Part shown: positions 25,873-33,388 of the stretch, piece by piece
Position numbering within the stretch: the stretch's first letter is position 1
Layout: each line of letters starts with the position of its first letter
Assembly: GCA_964449895.1 (NCBI GenBank)
Contig: CAYVBY010000007.1
Coordinates: 1 to 64,000 of the forward strand
Length of the DNA: 64,000 nt
Source: Intestinibacter sp964449895
Lineage (GTDB): Bacteria; Bacillota; Clostridia; Peptostreptococcales; Peptostreptococcaceae
Direction of reading: 5' to 3'
Translations under genes and position numbers: made by a program
Notes under the pieces: model-generated
Told to the model about the DNA's origin: nothing
Seen by the model: the letters and a program-made list of their open reading frames with translations, nothing else
The model's database searches: none

Positions 25873-26125
25873 ACAATTCCTCCTTTCTTAAACTTTTCTA
25901 AAATAATATATTATTTTTTTTATTAAATTATTCTTAATGTAATATAGATATTGTATTATCTTTTTATTGTAATATATTAATACATATTCATTTTGAATAT
26001 TTGATAAGTATTCAATTGGCATTTCTTACCCATATGTGATATCATATAATTTGTTTAAATAGTCAAATTCAATATAATTTAGAACATTAAAAAGTAATTT
26101 AGAATTTACGGAGGAATATATAATT

Positions 26126-26374
26126 ATGAAAATAACTTTTTACCCAGAAGGAGTATGCTGTAGTCAAATGGACTTAGAAATTGATGAAAATAATATAATA
26201 ACTAAGGCTGAATTTTTCGACGGATGTGATGGAAATCTTTCTGGAATAGCAAAATTAATAATAGGACAAAATGCTCTAGAAGTTGCAAACAAATTAGAAG
26301 GAAATACTTGTGGAGATAAAAATACTTCATGTCCTGATCAATTATCTAAAGCTATAAAAGGTGCTTTAAAATAA
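26126..26374 (+). CDS. TSCPD-domain protein (TIGR03905 type)
   Basis: A small protein of 82 residues with the TSCPD pattern: PEGVCCSQMDLEID at the start, GCDGNLSGIAKLI in the middle, and GNTCGDKNTSCPDQLSKAI at the end. The same domain occurs at the C-terminus of some ribonucleotide reductases; free-standing copies are common in Clostridia. Four or more cysteines suggest metal binding. Function not established. ACGGAGGAATATATA precedes the ATG. Confidence 0.88.
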   Translation: MKITFYPEGVCCSQMDLEIDENNIITKAEFFDGCDGNLSGIAKLIIGQNALEVANKLEGNTCGDKNTSCPDQLSKAIKGALK

Positions 26375-26399
26375 TAAAAAGTAATATTATATAAATAAG

Positions 26400-26437
26400 A
26401 AAATCACCAATCACAAAGACGAGATTGGTGATTTTTT
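26400..26437. terminator. Bidirectional terminator, TSCPD gene and MATE gene
   Basis: AAATCACCAATC and GATTGGTGATTT form a 12-bp stem with T-runs on both strands. Confidence 0.92.
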
Positions 26438-26462
26438 ATATTATTTATAAATATATATATTT

Positions 26463-27794
26463 TTATATTCTACTACTCTTAATTTCTTTAAATAAAAATA
26501 TACATATTATTAAACTAGCTAAAATATCTGCTATGGGCTGACTTAACCATACCCCTTTCATTTTCATAACTTTTGATACTACACTTATAATTGGAATAAA
26601 TAATATCACTTGTCTTAATAATGTTAAAAATATAGAATGTTTTACTTTTCCTATCGACTGAAAATATATTGGACCTAGTATACAAATCCCAACTAATGGC
26701 ATTGTAGATAAATATATATTAATCCCTTTCAAACAAATTTCGTTTAATCTAATATCATTAGTAAATATACTTACAAACTCATTTGGATATAACTTAATTA
26801 ATAAAAGTCCTAAAGTTAAAAACAAAACTGCTGCAAATAGTCCTTGCATCAATATTTTTTTAGTTCTAATAAACTCCTTAGCTCCGTAATTATAGGCTAT
26901 TAATGTCTGCATCCCTTGACTTAATCCAAATATAGGCATATAAAACATTAGAGATATAGAAGTAATAGCAGTCATAGCCCCTATAGCTAAATCTCCACCA
27001 TAAATATGTAAAAATTTATTAGTAACTAAATGTATAAATCCTGTTACAATTTCCATACAAAAAGGTGTAGCAGAAACAGTTAAAATTGCAATTACTACAT
27101 TTTTCTCTAATCTTATATTTTTTAATCTTAACTTTAGATTTGACTTTCCTCTAGTGAAATAATAAGTTGTCCAAGCAAAATTGATAAATTGACATATAAC
27201 AGTACCTATTGCAGCACCTTTTATTCCAAATCCAAAATAAAATATAAATAATGGATCAAAAACTAGATTTAAAAGTGAACAAGTTATCATAATTGTAGCA
27301 GCTAGCTTAGGTCTTCCATCGGCCCTTATGGCTGCATTCAAACTAAATCCAGCTAAATTTATTATAGATCCCATTAACATCGTAGCCATATATTCTTTTG
27401 CATAAATAATAGTATTATCACTTGCTCCAAATATGTATAAAATCTGATCTATAAAAACAAGGCATACTATCATAGACACAATACCACCCAATATTTCTAA
27501 AAAAAATGTATTTCCTAAAATTTTCTCAGCATCATTTTTATTACCTTGACCTAATTCTATAGATATATTAGTACTACCTCCAACTGATACAGCTATTCCA
27601 AATGCTCCTATTAAAGTAAATACTGGCATAGTAACTCCAAGTCCCGATATTGCATATGCACCTATACCTTCTATAGAACCTATAAATGCTCTATCTACTG
27701 TATTATATAAGCAAGTTACTAACATAGCCAGTATAGCTGGTATAGAATATTTAAATAATAATTTACTTATATTGTCTTTTTCTAAATTGTCCAT
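26463..27794 (-). CDS. MATE-family efflux transporter in the iron operon
   Basis: A 443-residue membrane protein with about 12 hydrophobic helices and MATE features: YSIPAILAMLVTCLYNTVDRAFIG at the N-terminus, GAFGIAVSVGGSTNISIELGQGN, and a second similar half with YGAKEF. MATE proteins export drugs or metabolites using H+ or Na+ gradients. It starts ten bases after the ABC ATPase gene and so is part of the Fur-box operon; it may export a metabolite linked to iron stress. Substrate unknown. Confidence 0.9.
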   Translation of the reverse strand: MDNLEKDNISKLLFKYSIPAILAMLVTCLYNTVDRAFIGSIEGIGAYAISGLGVTMPVFTLIGAFGIAVSVGGSTNISIELGQGNKNDAEKILGNTFFLEILGGIVSMIVCLVFIDQILYIFGASDNTIIYAKEYMATMLMGSIINLAGFSLNAAIRADGRPKLAATIMITCSLLNLVFDPLFIFYFGFGIKGAAIGTVICQFINFAWTTYYFTRGKSNLKLRLKNIRLEKNVVIAILTVSATPFCMEIVTGFIHLVTNKFLHIYGGDLAIGAMTAITSISLMFYMPIFGLSQGMQTLIAYNYGAKEFIRTKKILMQGLFAAVLFLTLGLLLIKLYPNEFVSIFTNDIRLNEICLKGINIYLSTMPLVGICILGPIYFQSIGKVKHSIFLTLLRQVILFIPIISVVSKVMKMKGVWLSQPIADILASLIICIFLFKEIKSSRI

Positions 27795-27804
27795 AATAAC
27801 TCTC

Positions 27805-28593
27805 CTATCTAACCATATCGTAAGTTATACAAACAGGTTTTTTAGTTCTAGGATCTTTTACTATTTCACTATCTATATTAAAAAGCTCTCTTAAATTTTC
27901 TTTTGTCATCACTTTCTCTGGACTTCCTTCACAACAAATTTTACCTTGTTTAATTCCTATCATATGATGTGCAAATCTAGCTGCATTATTTAACTCATGT
28001 ATTACCATTACTATTGTAGTATTATATTTTTTATTTAATTCATCTAATACTTCTAGCACTTCTAATTGATGAGCTAAATCTAAATATGTCGTTGGTTCAT
28101 CTAAAAGTAATATATCCGTCTTTTGAGCCAATGCCATTGCTATCCATGCTCTTTGCCTTTGACCTCCAGATAAATCCTCTATTTTTCTATTTTTAAATTC
28201 ATAAATTCCAGTAGCTTTTAATGCCCAGTCCACTATTTTTTTATCTTCGTTTTTATCTGATTTAAATCCACTTTTATGCGGAAATCTACCATAAGCAATT
28301 AACTCTTCTACAGTTAATCCATTTGGAGCTTGTGGACTTTGAGGTAAAACTGCCATTGTTTTTGCAATTTCTTTAGAGCTTTGTTTTTTTATATTTTTAG
28401 AATTTATATAGATATCACCACTTTTTACAGATAAAATTCTAGCAATTGTCTTTAAAATAGTCGATTTACCACAGCCATTTGCTCCTATAATTGTCGTAAT
28501 TTTTCCTTTTGGTATTTCTAAATTTAAATTTTCTACTATGTCTATATTTCCATAAGAAATATTTATATCTTTTGTCTCTATCGAATTTATCAT
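27805..28593 (-). CDS. Iron-chelate ABC transporter, ATP-binding protein
   Basis: Energises uptake of a siderophore or heme-type iron chelate (FecE/FepC class). The 262 residues show Walker A GANGCGKST, the Q-loop VLPQSP, the signature LSGGQRQRAWIAMALAQ, Walker B ILLLDEPTTYLD and the H-loop VIHEL. It follows the permease genes and precedes the MATE gene; AAGGAGGAATTTT is its ribosome site. Confidence 0.95.
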   Translation of the reverse strand: MINSIETKDINISYGNIDIVENLNLEIPKGKITTIIGANGCGKSTILKTIARILSVKSGDIYINSKNIKKQSSKEIAKTMAVLPQSPQAPNGLTVEELIAYGRFPHKSGFKSDKNEDKKIVDWALKATGIYEFKNRKIEDLSGGQRQRAWIAMALAQKTDILLLDEPTTYLDLAHQLEVLEVLDELNKKYNTTIVMVIHELNNAARFAHHMIGIKQGKICCEGSPEKVMTKENLRELFNIDSEIVKDPRTKKPVCITYDMVR

Positions 28594-28611
28594 AAAATTC
28601 CTCCTTAATAA

Positions 28612-29622
28612 CTAATTTGTCTTTATCATCAAGTAAATAAAATAAGGTACACCTATTACAGAAACCACAAGACCAACTGGCATCTCAAGTGGTGCAAATA
28701 AATTTCTAGCAATTGTATCTGATATAAGTAAAATAAATGCACCAAGCAATACAGAAATCGGTATAAGGCTTTTATGAGAAGGCCCTATTAATTTTCTAGC
28801 TATATGAGGAGATATTAGCCCTAAAAACGCTATACTTCCTGCAACTGAAGTTGCAACTCCAGCTAAAATCACAGCTACTACTATTAAATTTCTTCTCTCT
28901 TTTTCCACATCTACACCTAAACCTATTGCCACATCATCTCCTAAATTTAAAATATCAAGACTTCTGGATTTGTAAAATGCAATTAATCCAAATATAATCA
29001 CAAAAGGAGCTATTATATATACATACTTCCAAGTTGCTCCCCATATACTTCCATTAGTCCATGCAATTACTCTATTAAACTCTTGAGTTGTAAATTTCAA
29101 TTGAAAAACAGTAAGAAGTGCAAGAAATGCTGTATTTATACCTATTCCAATTAACAATAATCTCGATGAATTTATACCTTTATTCCAAGCTAGTACATAT
29201 ATTAAAAATGCTCCGAATAAAGCTCCTAAAAGAGCAACTATTGGCATAGTGTATATAGTAAAGTTACTCATTCCTTCGTATACATTCCCATTTAAAAAAT
29301 ACATATACATAACTACAAACAATGCAGCTCCTGAATTTATTCCTAATATTCCAGAATCTGCTAAATCATTTTTAGTAACCGCTTGTAAAATAACACCTGC
29401 AATTGCAAGTGCCGCTCCTACTAAAACAGCCATAATTATTCTAGGTAATCTTAATTTAAAAATTACTAATTCTTGGCTTTTAGTTCCCAATCCTATTAAT
29501 GTCCTAATTACATCTATAGGTGTTGTATTTGAAGAACCTAGATGCAAACTGATTACAAATGTCAAAAATATAAGGGATATTAAAGCTATAATTATAAGCG
29601 TAAATTTTTTATTCTTTTTCAT
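28612..29622 (-). CDS. Iron-chelate ABC transporter, permease 2
   Basis: A FecCD-family permease of 336 residues with about ten hydrophobic segments. Family motifs include LRLPRIIMAVLVGAALAIAGVILQAVTKNDLADSGILGINSGAALFVV split over helices 2-3, LGDDVAIGLGVDVEKER, and GSIAFLGLISPHIARKL. It pairs with the permease encoded just upstream (one base apart), forming the heterodimeric channel. Confidence 0.94.
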   Translation of the reverse strand: MKKNKKFTLIIIALISLIFLTFVISLHLGSSNTTPIDVIRTLIGLGTKSQELVIFKLRLPRIIMAVLVGAALAIAGVILQAVTKNDLADSGILGINSGAALFVVMYMYFLNGNVYEGMSNFTIYTMPIVALLGALFGAFLIYVLAWNKGINSSRLLLIGIGINTAFLALLTVFQLKFTTQEFNRVIAWTNGSIWGATWKYVYIIAPFVIIFGLIAFYKSRSLDILNLGDDVAIGLGVDVEKERRNLIVVAVILAGVATSVAGSIAFLGLISPHIARKLIGPSHKSLIPISVLLGAFILLISDTIARNLFAPLEMPVGLVVSVIGVPYFIYLMIKTN

Positions 29623-29623
29623 A

Positions 29624-30634
29624 TTAATTCATATCCTTTCTAATAAGATATATAAAAACTGGAACTCCTAAAAGTGATGTTAAAGATCCTATTGGTGTTT
29701 CATAAGGTGCATTTATAATCCTAGAAAATACATCGCTATAAACTAAAAGTACTGCTCCCATTACAAAAGAAGATGGAATTATATATTTGTAATCTACTCC
29801 TACTATTTTCTTTACTATTTGAGGAATTATAAGCCCTACAAAAATTATATTTCCAGCTACACAAACAGATACACCTGTCAATAAAACAACTATTATTAAT
29901 GCTATAAACCTTGTTCTATTTGTATTTTCACCTAAACCAATAGCTACCTCTTCACCTAAGCTAAGTATTGTTATTTTTTTAGATAAAATCAAAGCAAGAG
30001 TTATACCTATAGTCCCAACTGTCAAAAGTAACTTTACTCCCTGCCATTTAACACCTATAAATCCTCCACATATCCAAAAACTTAATTGCTGTGATAAATT
30101 AAAATACATAGCAATTCCAGTTGCTAAAGATATAAGTAAAGTTCCAAGTGCCGTTCCTGCCAAAGTAAGCTTTACAGGATCTACCTTGCCAATTGATTTA
30201 GAACTTATAAAATAAACAAATATACCACTTATACCTCCCCCTAAAAAAGCAAATATCATAAGTACAAATCCTCCTATAATTATATTTGGATTTATTTGCT
30301 GTAAAACTAAAGCTAAGGCTACCATAAATGTAGCACCTTGAGTTATACCTATAACTGATGGTTCTGCTATTGGATTTCTCGTTATTCCTTGCATAATTGC
30401 TCCAGATACTGCTAAAAAACCTCCAACTAATGCGCCTGCCAATGCTCTAGGTATTCTTACATCTCTTATAATTTTTGATTCAATGCCTTCACTATTTTTA
30501 AACAAACTATCTATCATAGTTAAAAAACTTATATCTTTGGCTCCTATAGATACAGATATAATTATCCCTAAAGTCAATAATATCAAGCCTAAAGCTATCA
30601 ATATATATGAATTTCTTTTATTCATATAATTCAC
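29624..30634 (-). CDS. Iron-chelate ABC transporter, permease 1
   Basis: The second FecCD-family permease, also 336 residues. Motifs: RDVRIPRALAGALVGGFLAVSG, MQGITRNPIAEPSVIGITQGA, LGEEVAIGLGENTNRTR and GNIIFVGLIIPQIVKKI. Same length and topology as permease 2, from an old duplication. Its 3' end lies one base from the next start codon, pointing to translational coupling. Confidence 0.94.
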   Translation of the reverse strand: MNYMNKRNSYILIALGLILLTLGIIISVSIGAKDISFLTMIDSLFKNSEGIESKIIRDVRIPRALAGALVGGFLAVSGAIMQGITRNPIAEPSVIGITQGATFMVALALVLQQINPNIIIGGFVLMIFAFLGGGISGIFVYFISSKSIGKVDPVKLTLAGTALGTLLISLATGIAMYFNLSQQLSFWICGGFIGVKWQGVKLLLTVGTIGITLALILSKKITILSLGEEVAIGLGENTNRTRFIALIIVVLLTGVSVCVAGNIIFVGLIIPQIVKKIVGVDYKYIIPSSFVMGAVLLVYSDVFSRIINAPYETPIGSLTSLLGVPVFIYLIRKDMN

Positions 30635-30727
30635 TCCTTTATTTAATTTTCTAGTTTATCATCTAAATTAAATTAGGTGAATAAATAAATTTATCCACCT
30701 AATTTTAAATAACTATAATTACTATTT

Positions 30728-31660
30728 TTATATTAAAGCGTTTTTGATTTCTTCTAATAATAATTGTCTTCCCATTGGATTATAAGCTTGTGAGAAGAAT
30801 GGACTAGCATTTAAAAATACAAAATTTCCATCTTTTACAGCTCTTATTTCATTAAATACACTATCTTTTTCTAAATCTTTTTTATCAGATTCCATACCTA
30901 TTACTACTATGTTATCTGCATCAATTTCTGAAAGACCTTCTATACTTACAGTTGGAAGAGTTATACTATCTTGTTTTGGCATGTTTTCTGGTTGTTTAAG
31001 ATTCATATCCTCTTTTAAAATAGTTCCCATTCCACCTTCTGTAAATATCATAAATTGACCTGAAGATGCTAAGGCAACTACATAAGATTTATCGCCTTTA
31101 GATTTTTTTATTTCATCTCCTATTTTTTTAGCTTCTGCATAGTAAGAATCTAACCATTTTTTAGCCTCATCTTCTTTTCCAAATAATTTAGCGACTTGCT
31201 CTAAGTTTTTTTCCCAATCATTTGAATAATCTTCAAGCATTACAACTGGTGCAATTTCCTTTAACTCATCATATATTTTTTCTTGTCTAGGAGCCATTAT
31301 TATTAAATCTGGCTCAGATTCTATTATCATTTCTATATCCATAGTATCACTCATAGAATGACCTACTATTTTGACATCCTTAAAATCCTCAGCCATATAA
31401 GCTGGTACATTTTCTATATCATAAGAGTCTACATTAGCAGTTGCCACTGGAGTATATCCCAATATAGCTAACTCCTCACTACTTCCAGAAATATCTACTA
31501 TACGACTTGGATTTTCTGGTATTTCTACTTCTCCCTTTGAAGTTTCTACAACTCTCATTTTTGTTTCAGTTGCTGTTTCTTGATTGTTTGAACAGCCTGC
31601 AAATAATCCTATTGATAATATTGCTACCAATGACATTGCTAATATTTTTATTTTTTTCAT
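30728..31660 (-). CDS. Iron-chelate substrate-binding lipoprotein
   Basis: The extracellular binding protein of the transporter (Peripla_BP_2 fold). The 310 residues begin with a signal peptide and a lipobox, IGLFAGC, with the lipidated cysteine at residue 23. Later motifs are PSRIVDISGSSEELAILGY, ESEPDLIIMAPR and KDGNFVFLNA. Eight codons further up is another ATG, but GGAGG lies just before ATG 31660. It is the first gene of the operon, behind a promoter with a Fur box. Chelate type not predictable. Confidence 0.93.
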   Translation of the reverse strand: MKKIKILAMSLVAILSIGLFAGCSNNQETATETKMRVVETSKGEVEIPENPSRIVDISGSSEELAILGYTPVATANVDSYDIENVPAYMAEDFKDVKIVGHSMSDTMDIEMIIESEPDLIIMAPRQEKIYDELKEIAPVVMLEDYSNDWEKNLEQVAKLFGKEDEAKKWLDSYYAEAKKIGDEIKKSKGDKSYVVALASSGQFMIFTEGGMGTILKEDMNLKQPENMPKQDSITLPTVSIEGLSEIDADNIVVIGMESDKKDLEKDSVFNEIRAVKDGNFVFLNASPFFSQAYNPMGRQLLLEEIKNALI

Positions 31661-31689
31661 ATTTATCCTCCATAATTTATTCATCTAAT

Positions 31690-31708
31690 AGATAATGATT
31701 ATCACTAT
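31690..31708 (-). promoter_or_regulatory. Fur box of the iron-chelate operon
   Basis: AGATAATGATTATCACTAT matches the 19-bp Fur consensus (GATAATGATNATCATTATC) closely; GATAAT and ATTATC form a perfect inverted repeat. It lies just downstream of the -10 box. Confidence 0.87.
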
Positions 31709-31714
31709 AAACTG

Positions 31715-31743
31715 ATTATATTGAAAATATAAAATCTATGCAA
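31715..31743 (-). promoter_or_regulatory. Sigma-A promoter of the iron-chelate operon
   Basis: On the minus strand TTGCAT (31743-31738) and TATAAT (31720-31715) are 17 bases apart. The Fur box starts 7 bases after the -10 box, so iron-loaded Fur would cover the start site. Confidence 0.75.
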
Positions 31744-31787
31744 TACAAATTAATAATTTCCATAATTTACTATATTGTTCTATAAAC

Positions 31788-31842
31788 TAAAAAAGGAAGT
31801 GTTCTAAAATAGATTTACTCTATTTCTAAACACTTCCCATTT
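31788..31842 (-). terminator. Terminator of folC
   Basis: GGAAGTGTT and AACACTTCC outer arms enclose TAGAAATAGA-type inner arms; the minus strand continues with TTTTTTAG. Strong extended hairpin. Confidence 0.9.
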
Positions 31843-31860
31843 ATCATTTTTTAAATTAAA

Positions 31861-33168
31861 TTATTTTAATATACTTCTTACATGTCCTATCATATATAAT
31901 GAACCCGCTGCAATTATAACTTCATCTTCTTCAGCATTGTCTATTACATATTTTACAGCATCTTCTATCTTAGGTATAGCAACAACTTCTTTTCCATATT
32001 TTTCGATTTTTTCTTTTAATTCTTCAGCACTTATTGCTCTATCACTATCTGGAGTAGTTGTTACAACTTTTTCAAATTTATCCATTAATAATTCTAATAC
32101 AGCATCTATATCTTTATCTTCTAACATTCCCATTAAGAAAGTTAATTTTCTTCCTTTGAAGTTCTTTTCTAATGCATTAGTAAGTGATCTAGCTCCATCT
32201 TCGTTGTGAGCCCCATCTATTATAAATACAGGGTTGTCTTTTATTTTTTCTATTCTTCCTGGCCATTTTGTATCATGTAAACCTTTTTTAATAGCTTCAT
32301 CACTTAATTCAACTCCTCGTTTATCTCTTATAGCTTTTAATACAGTAAGTGATAAAACAGCATTTAATACTTGGTGATCTCCTATTAATTGTATTTCTAC
32401 ATCTTCAAATTTTTCTCCATCAATTGTACAATCAAATATTTGAGATGATACATCAGATTTTTTAACATTTATTGAATCAAAATTAACTTCTATGTATTCA
32501 GAATTTTGTTCCTTACAAACATCTTTTATAACTTGTGCAGCCTCATCTTTTTGTTTGTAAGATATAGTTATTCCATTAGGCTTTATTATTCCAGCTTTTT
32601 CATAAGCTATTTTTGCTAAATTATCACCTAATATACCTATATGGTCTAAACTTAAAGAAACTATTACACTTGCAAGGCAATCTTTTATAACATTAGTTGC
32701 ATCATATCTACCTCCCAGACCAACTTCTAATGCTACATAGTCAACTCCTTGTTCCCAATAGTAATAAAATGCCATCGCAGTTTCTATTTCAAATTCAGTT
32801 GGATAAGCAAATCCTTCTTTTACCATTTGTTCTATTTTGTCTTTCATTAAAGTAACTATTCTTGCTACATCTTCTTCTGGTATATTTTCTCCGTTTATTC
32901 TTATTCTTTCTGTGAATTTTTCTAAATATGGAGATGTATAAAGTCCTACTTTATACCCTTGTGCATGCAATGTGTTAGCAATAAATGAACAAACAGAACC
33001 TTTTCCATTAGTCCCTGCAACGTGTATTATTTTTAATTTTTCTTGTGGATTTCCTAATAACTCAAGTAATTTTAATGAGTTTTCAAGACCTAATCTAATC
33101 CCAAATTTGTGAGATTCTTCTATAAATTTTAATGATTCTTCGTAATTCAATGTTTGTATTACTATCAA
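31861..33168 (-). CDS. folC: Folylpolyglutamate synthase / dihydrofolate synthase
   Basis: Adds glutamate to folates. The 435 residues carry the Mur-ligase-like P-loop HVAGTNGKGSVCSF, LYTSPYLEKFTERIRING, EVGLGGRYDATNVI and the C-terminal DGAHNEDGA. The start is uncertain: TTG 33168 lies in a small hairpin 17 bases after AGGAGAG, while TTG 33150 would give LNYEESLKF, nearest to the usual family N-terminus, but has no adjacent ribosome site. No ATG is available. Confidence 0.93.
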   Translation of the reverse strand: MIVIQTLNYEESLKFIEESHKFGIRLGLENSLKLLELLGNPQEKLKIIHVAGTNGKGSVCSFIANTLHAQGYKVGLYTSPYLEKFTERIRINGENIPEEDVARIVTLMKDKIEQMVKEGFAYPTEFEIETAMAFYYYWEQGVDYVALEVGLGGRYDATNVIKDCLASVIVSLSLDHIGILGDNLAKIAYEKAGIIKPNGITISYKQKDEAAQVIKDVCKEQNSEYIEVNFDSINVKKSDVSSQIFDCTIDGEKFEDVEIQLIGDHQVLNAVLSLTVLKAIRDKRGVELSDEAIKKGLHDTKWPGRIEKIKDNPVFIIDGAHNEDGARSLTNALEKNFKGRKLTFLMGMLEDKDIDAVLELLMDKFEKVVTTTPDSDRAISAEELKEKIEKYGKEVVAIPKIEDAVKYVIDNAEEDEVIIAAGSLYMIGHVRSILK

Positions 33169-33320
33169 AAATTTTTTTCTTGATAGCTCTCCTTTCTTAA
33201 ATTAATATTATTTATCGTAATTTACATTTTATATTATACAATAACTCCGCATTATTACCATACTATATATTATAATATATTTCCATCTTTTGGACAAAAT
33301 TTCATGCTATAAATAATCAC

Positions 33321-33358
33321 AAAAATAGTCATTGTAAATTTCACTTTACAATGACCAT
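33321..33358 (-). terminator. Terminator of valS
   Basis: GTCATTGTAAA and TTTACAATGAC form an 11-bp stem 30 bases after valS; on the minus strand TATTTTTGTG follows. Confidence 0.88.
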
Positions 33359-33388
33359 TTTTCTCAAATTTTATACAATTATTTAAAA

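Noticed and set aside
26018..26035. Sigma-54 promoter starting TTGGCATTTCT before the TSCPD gene
   Set aside because: The base pair 10 positions after GG is CC, not GC, so the -12 element is missing.
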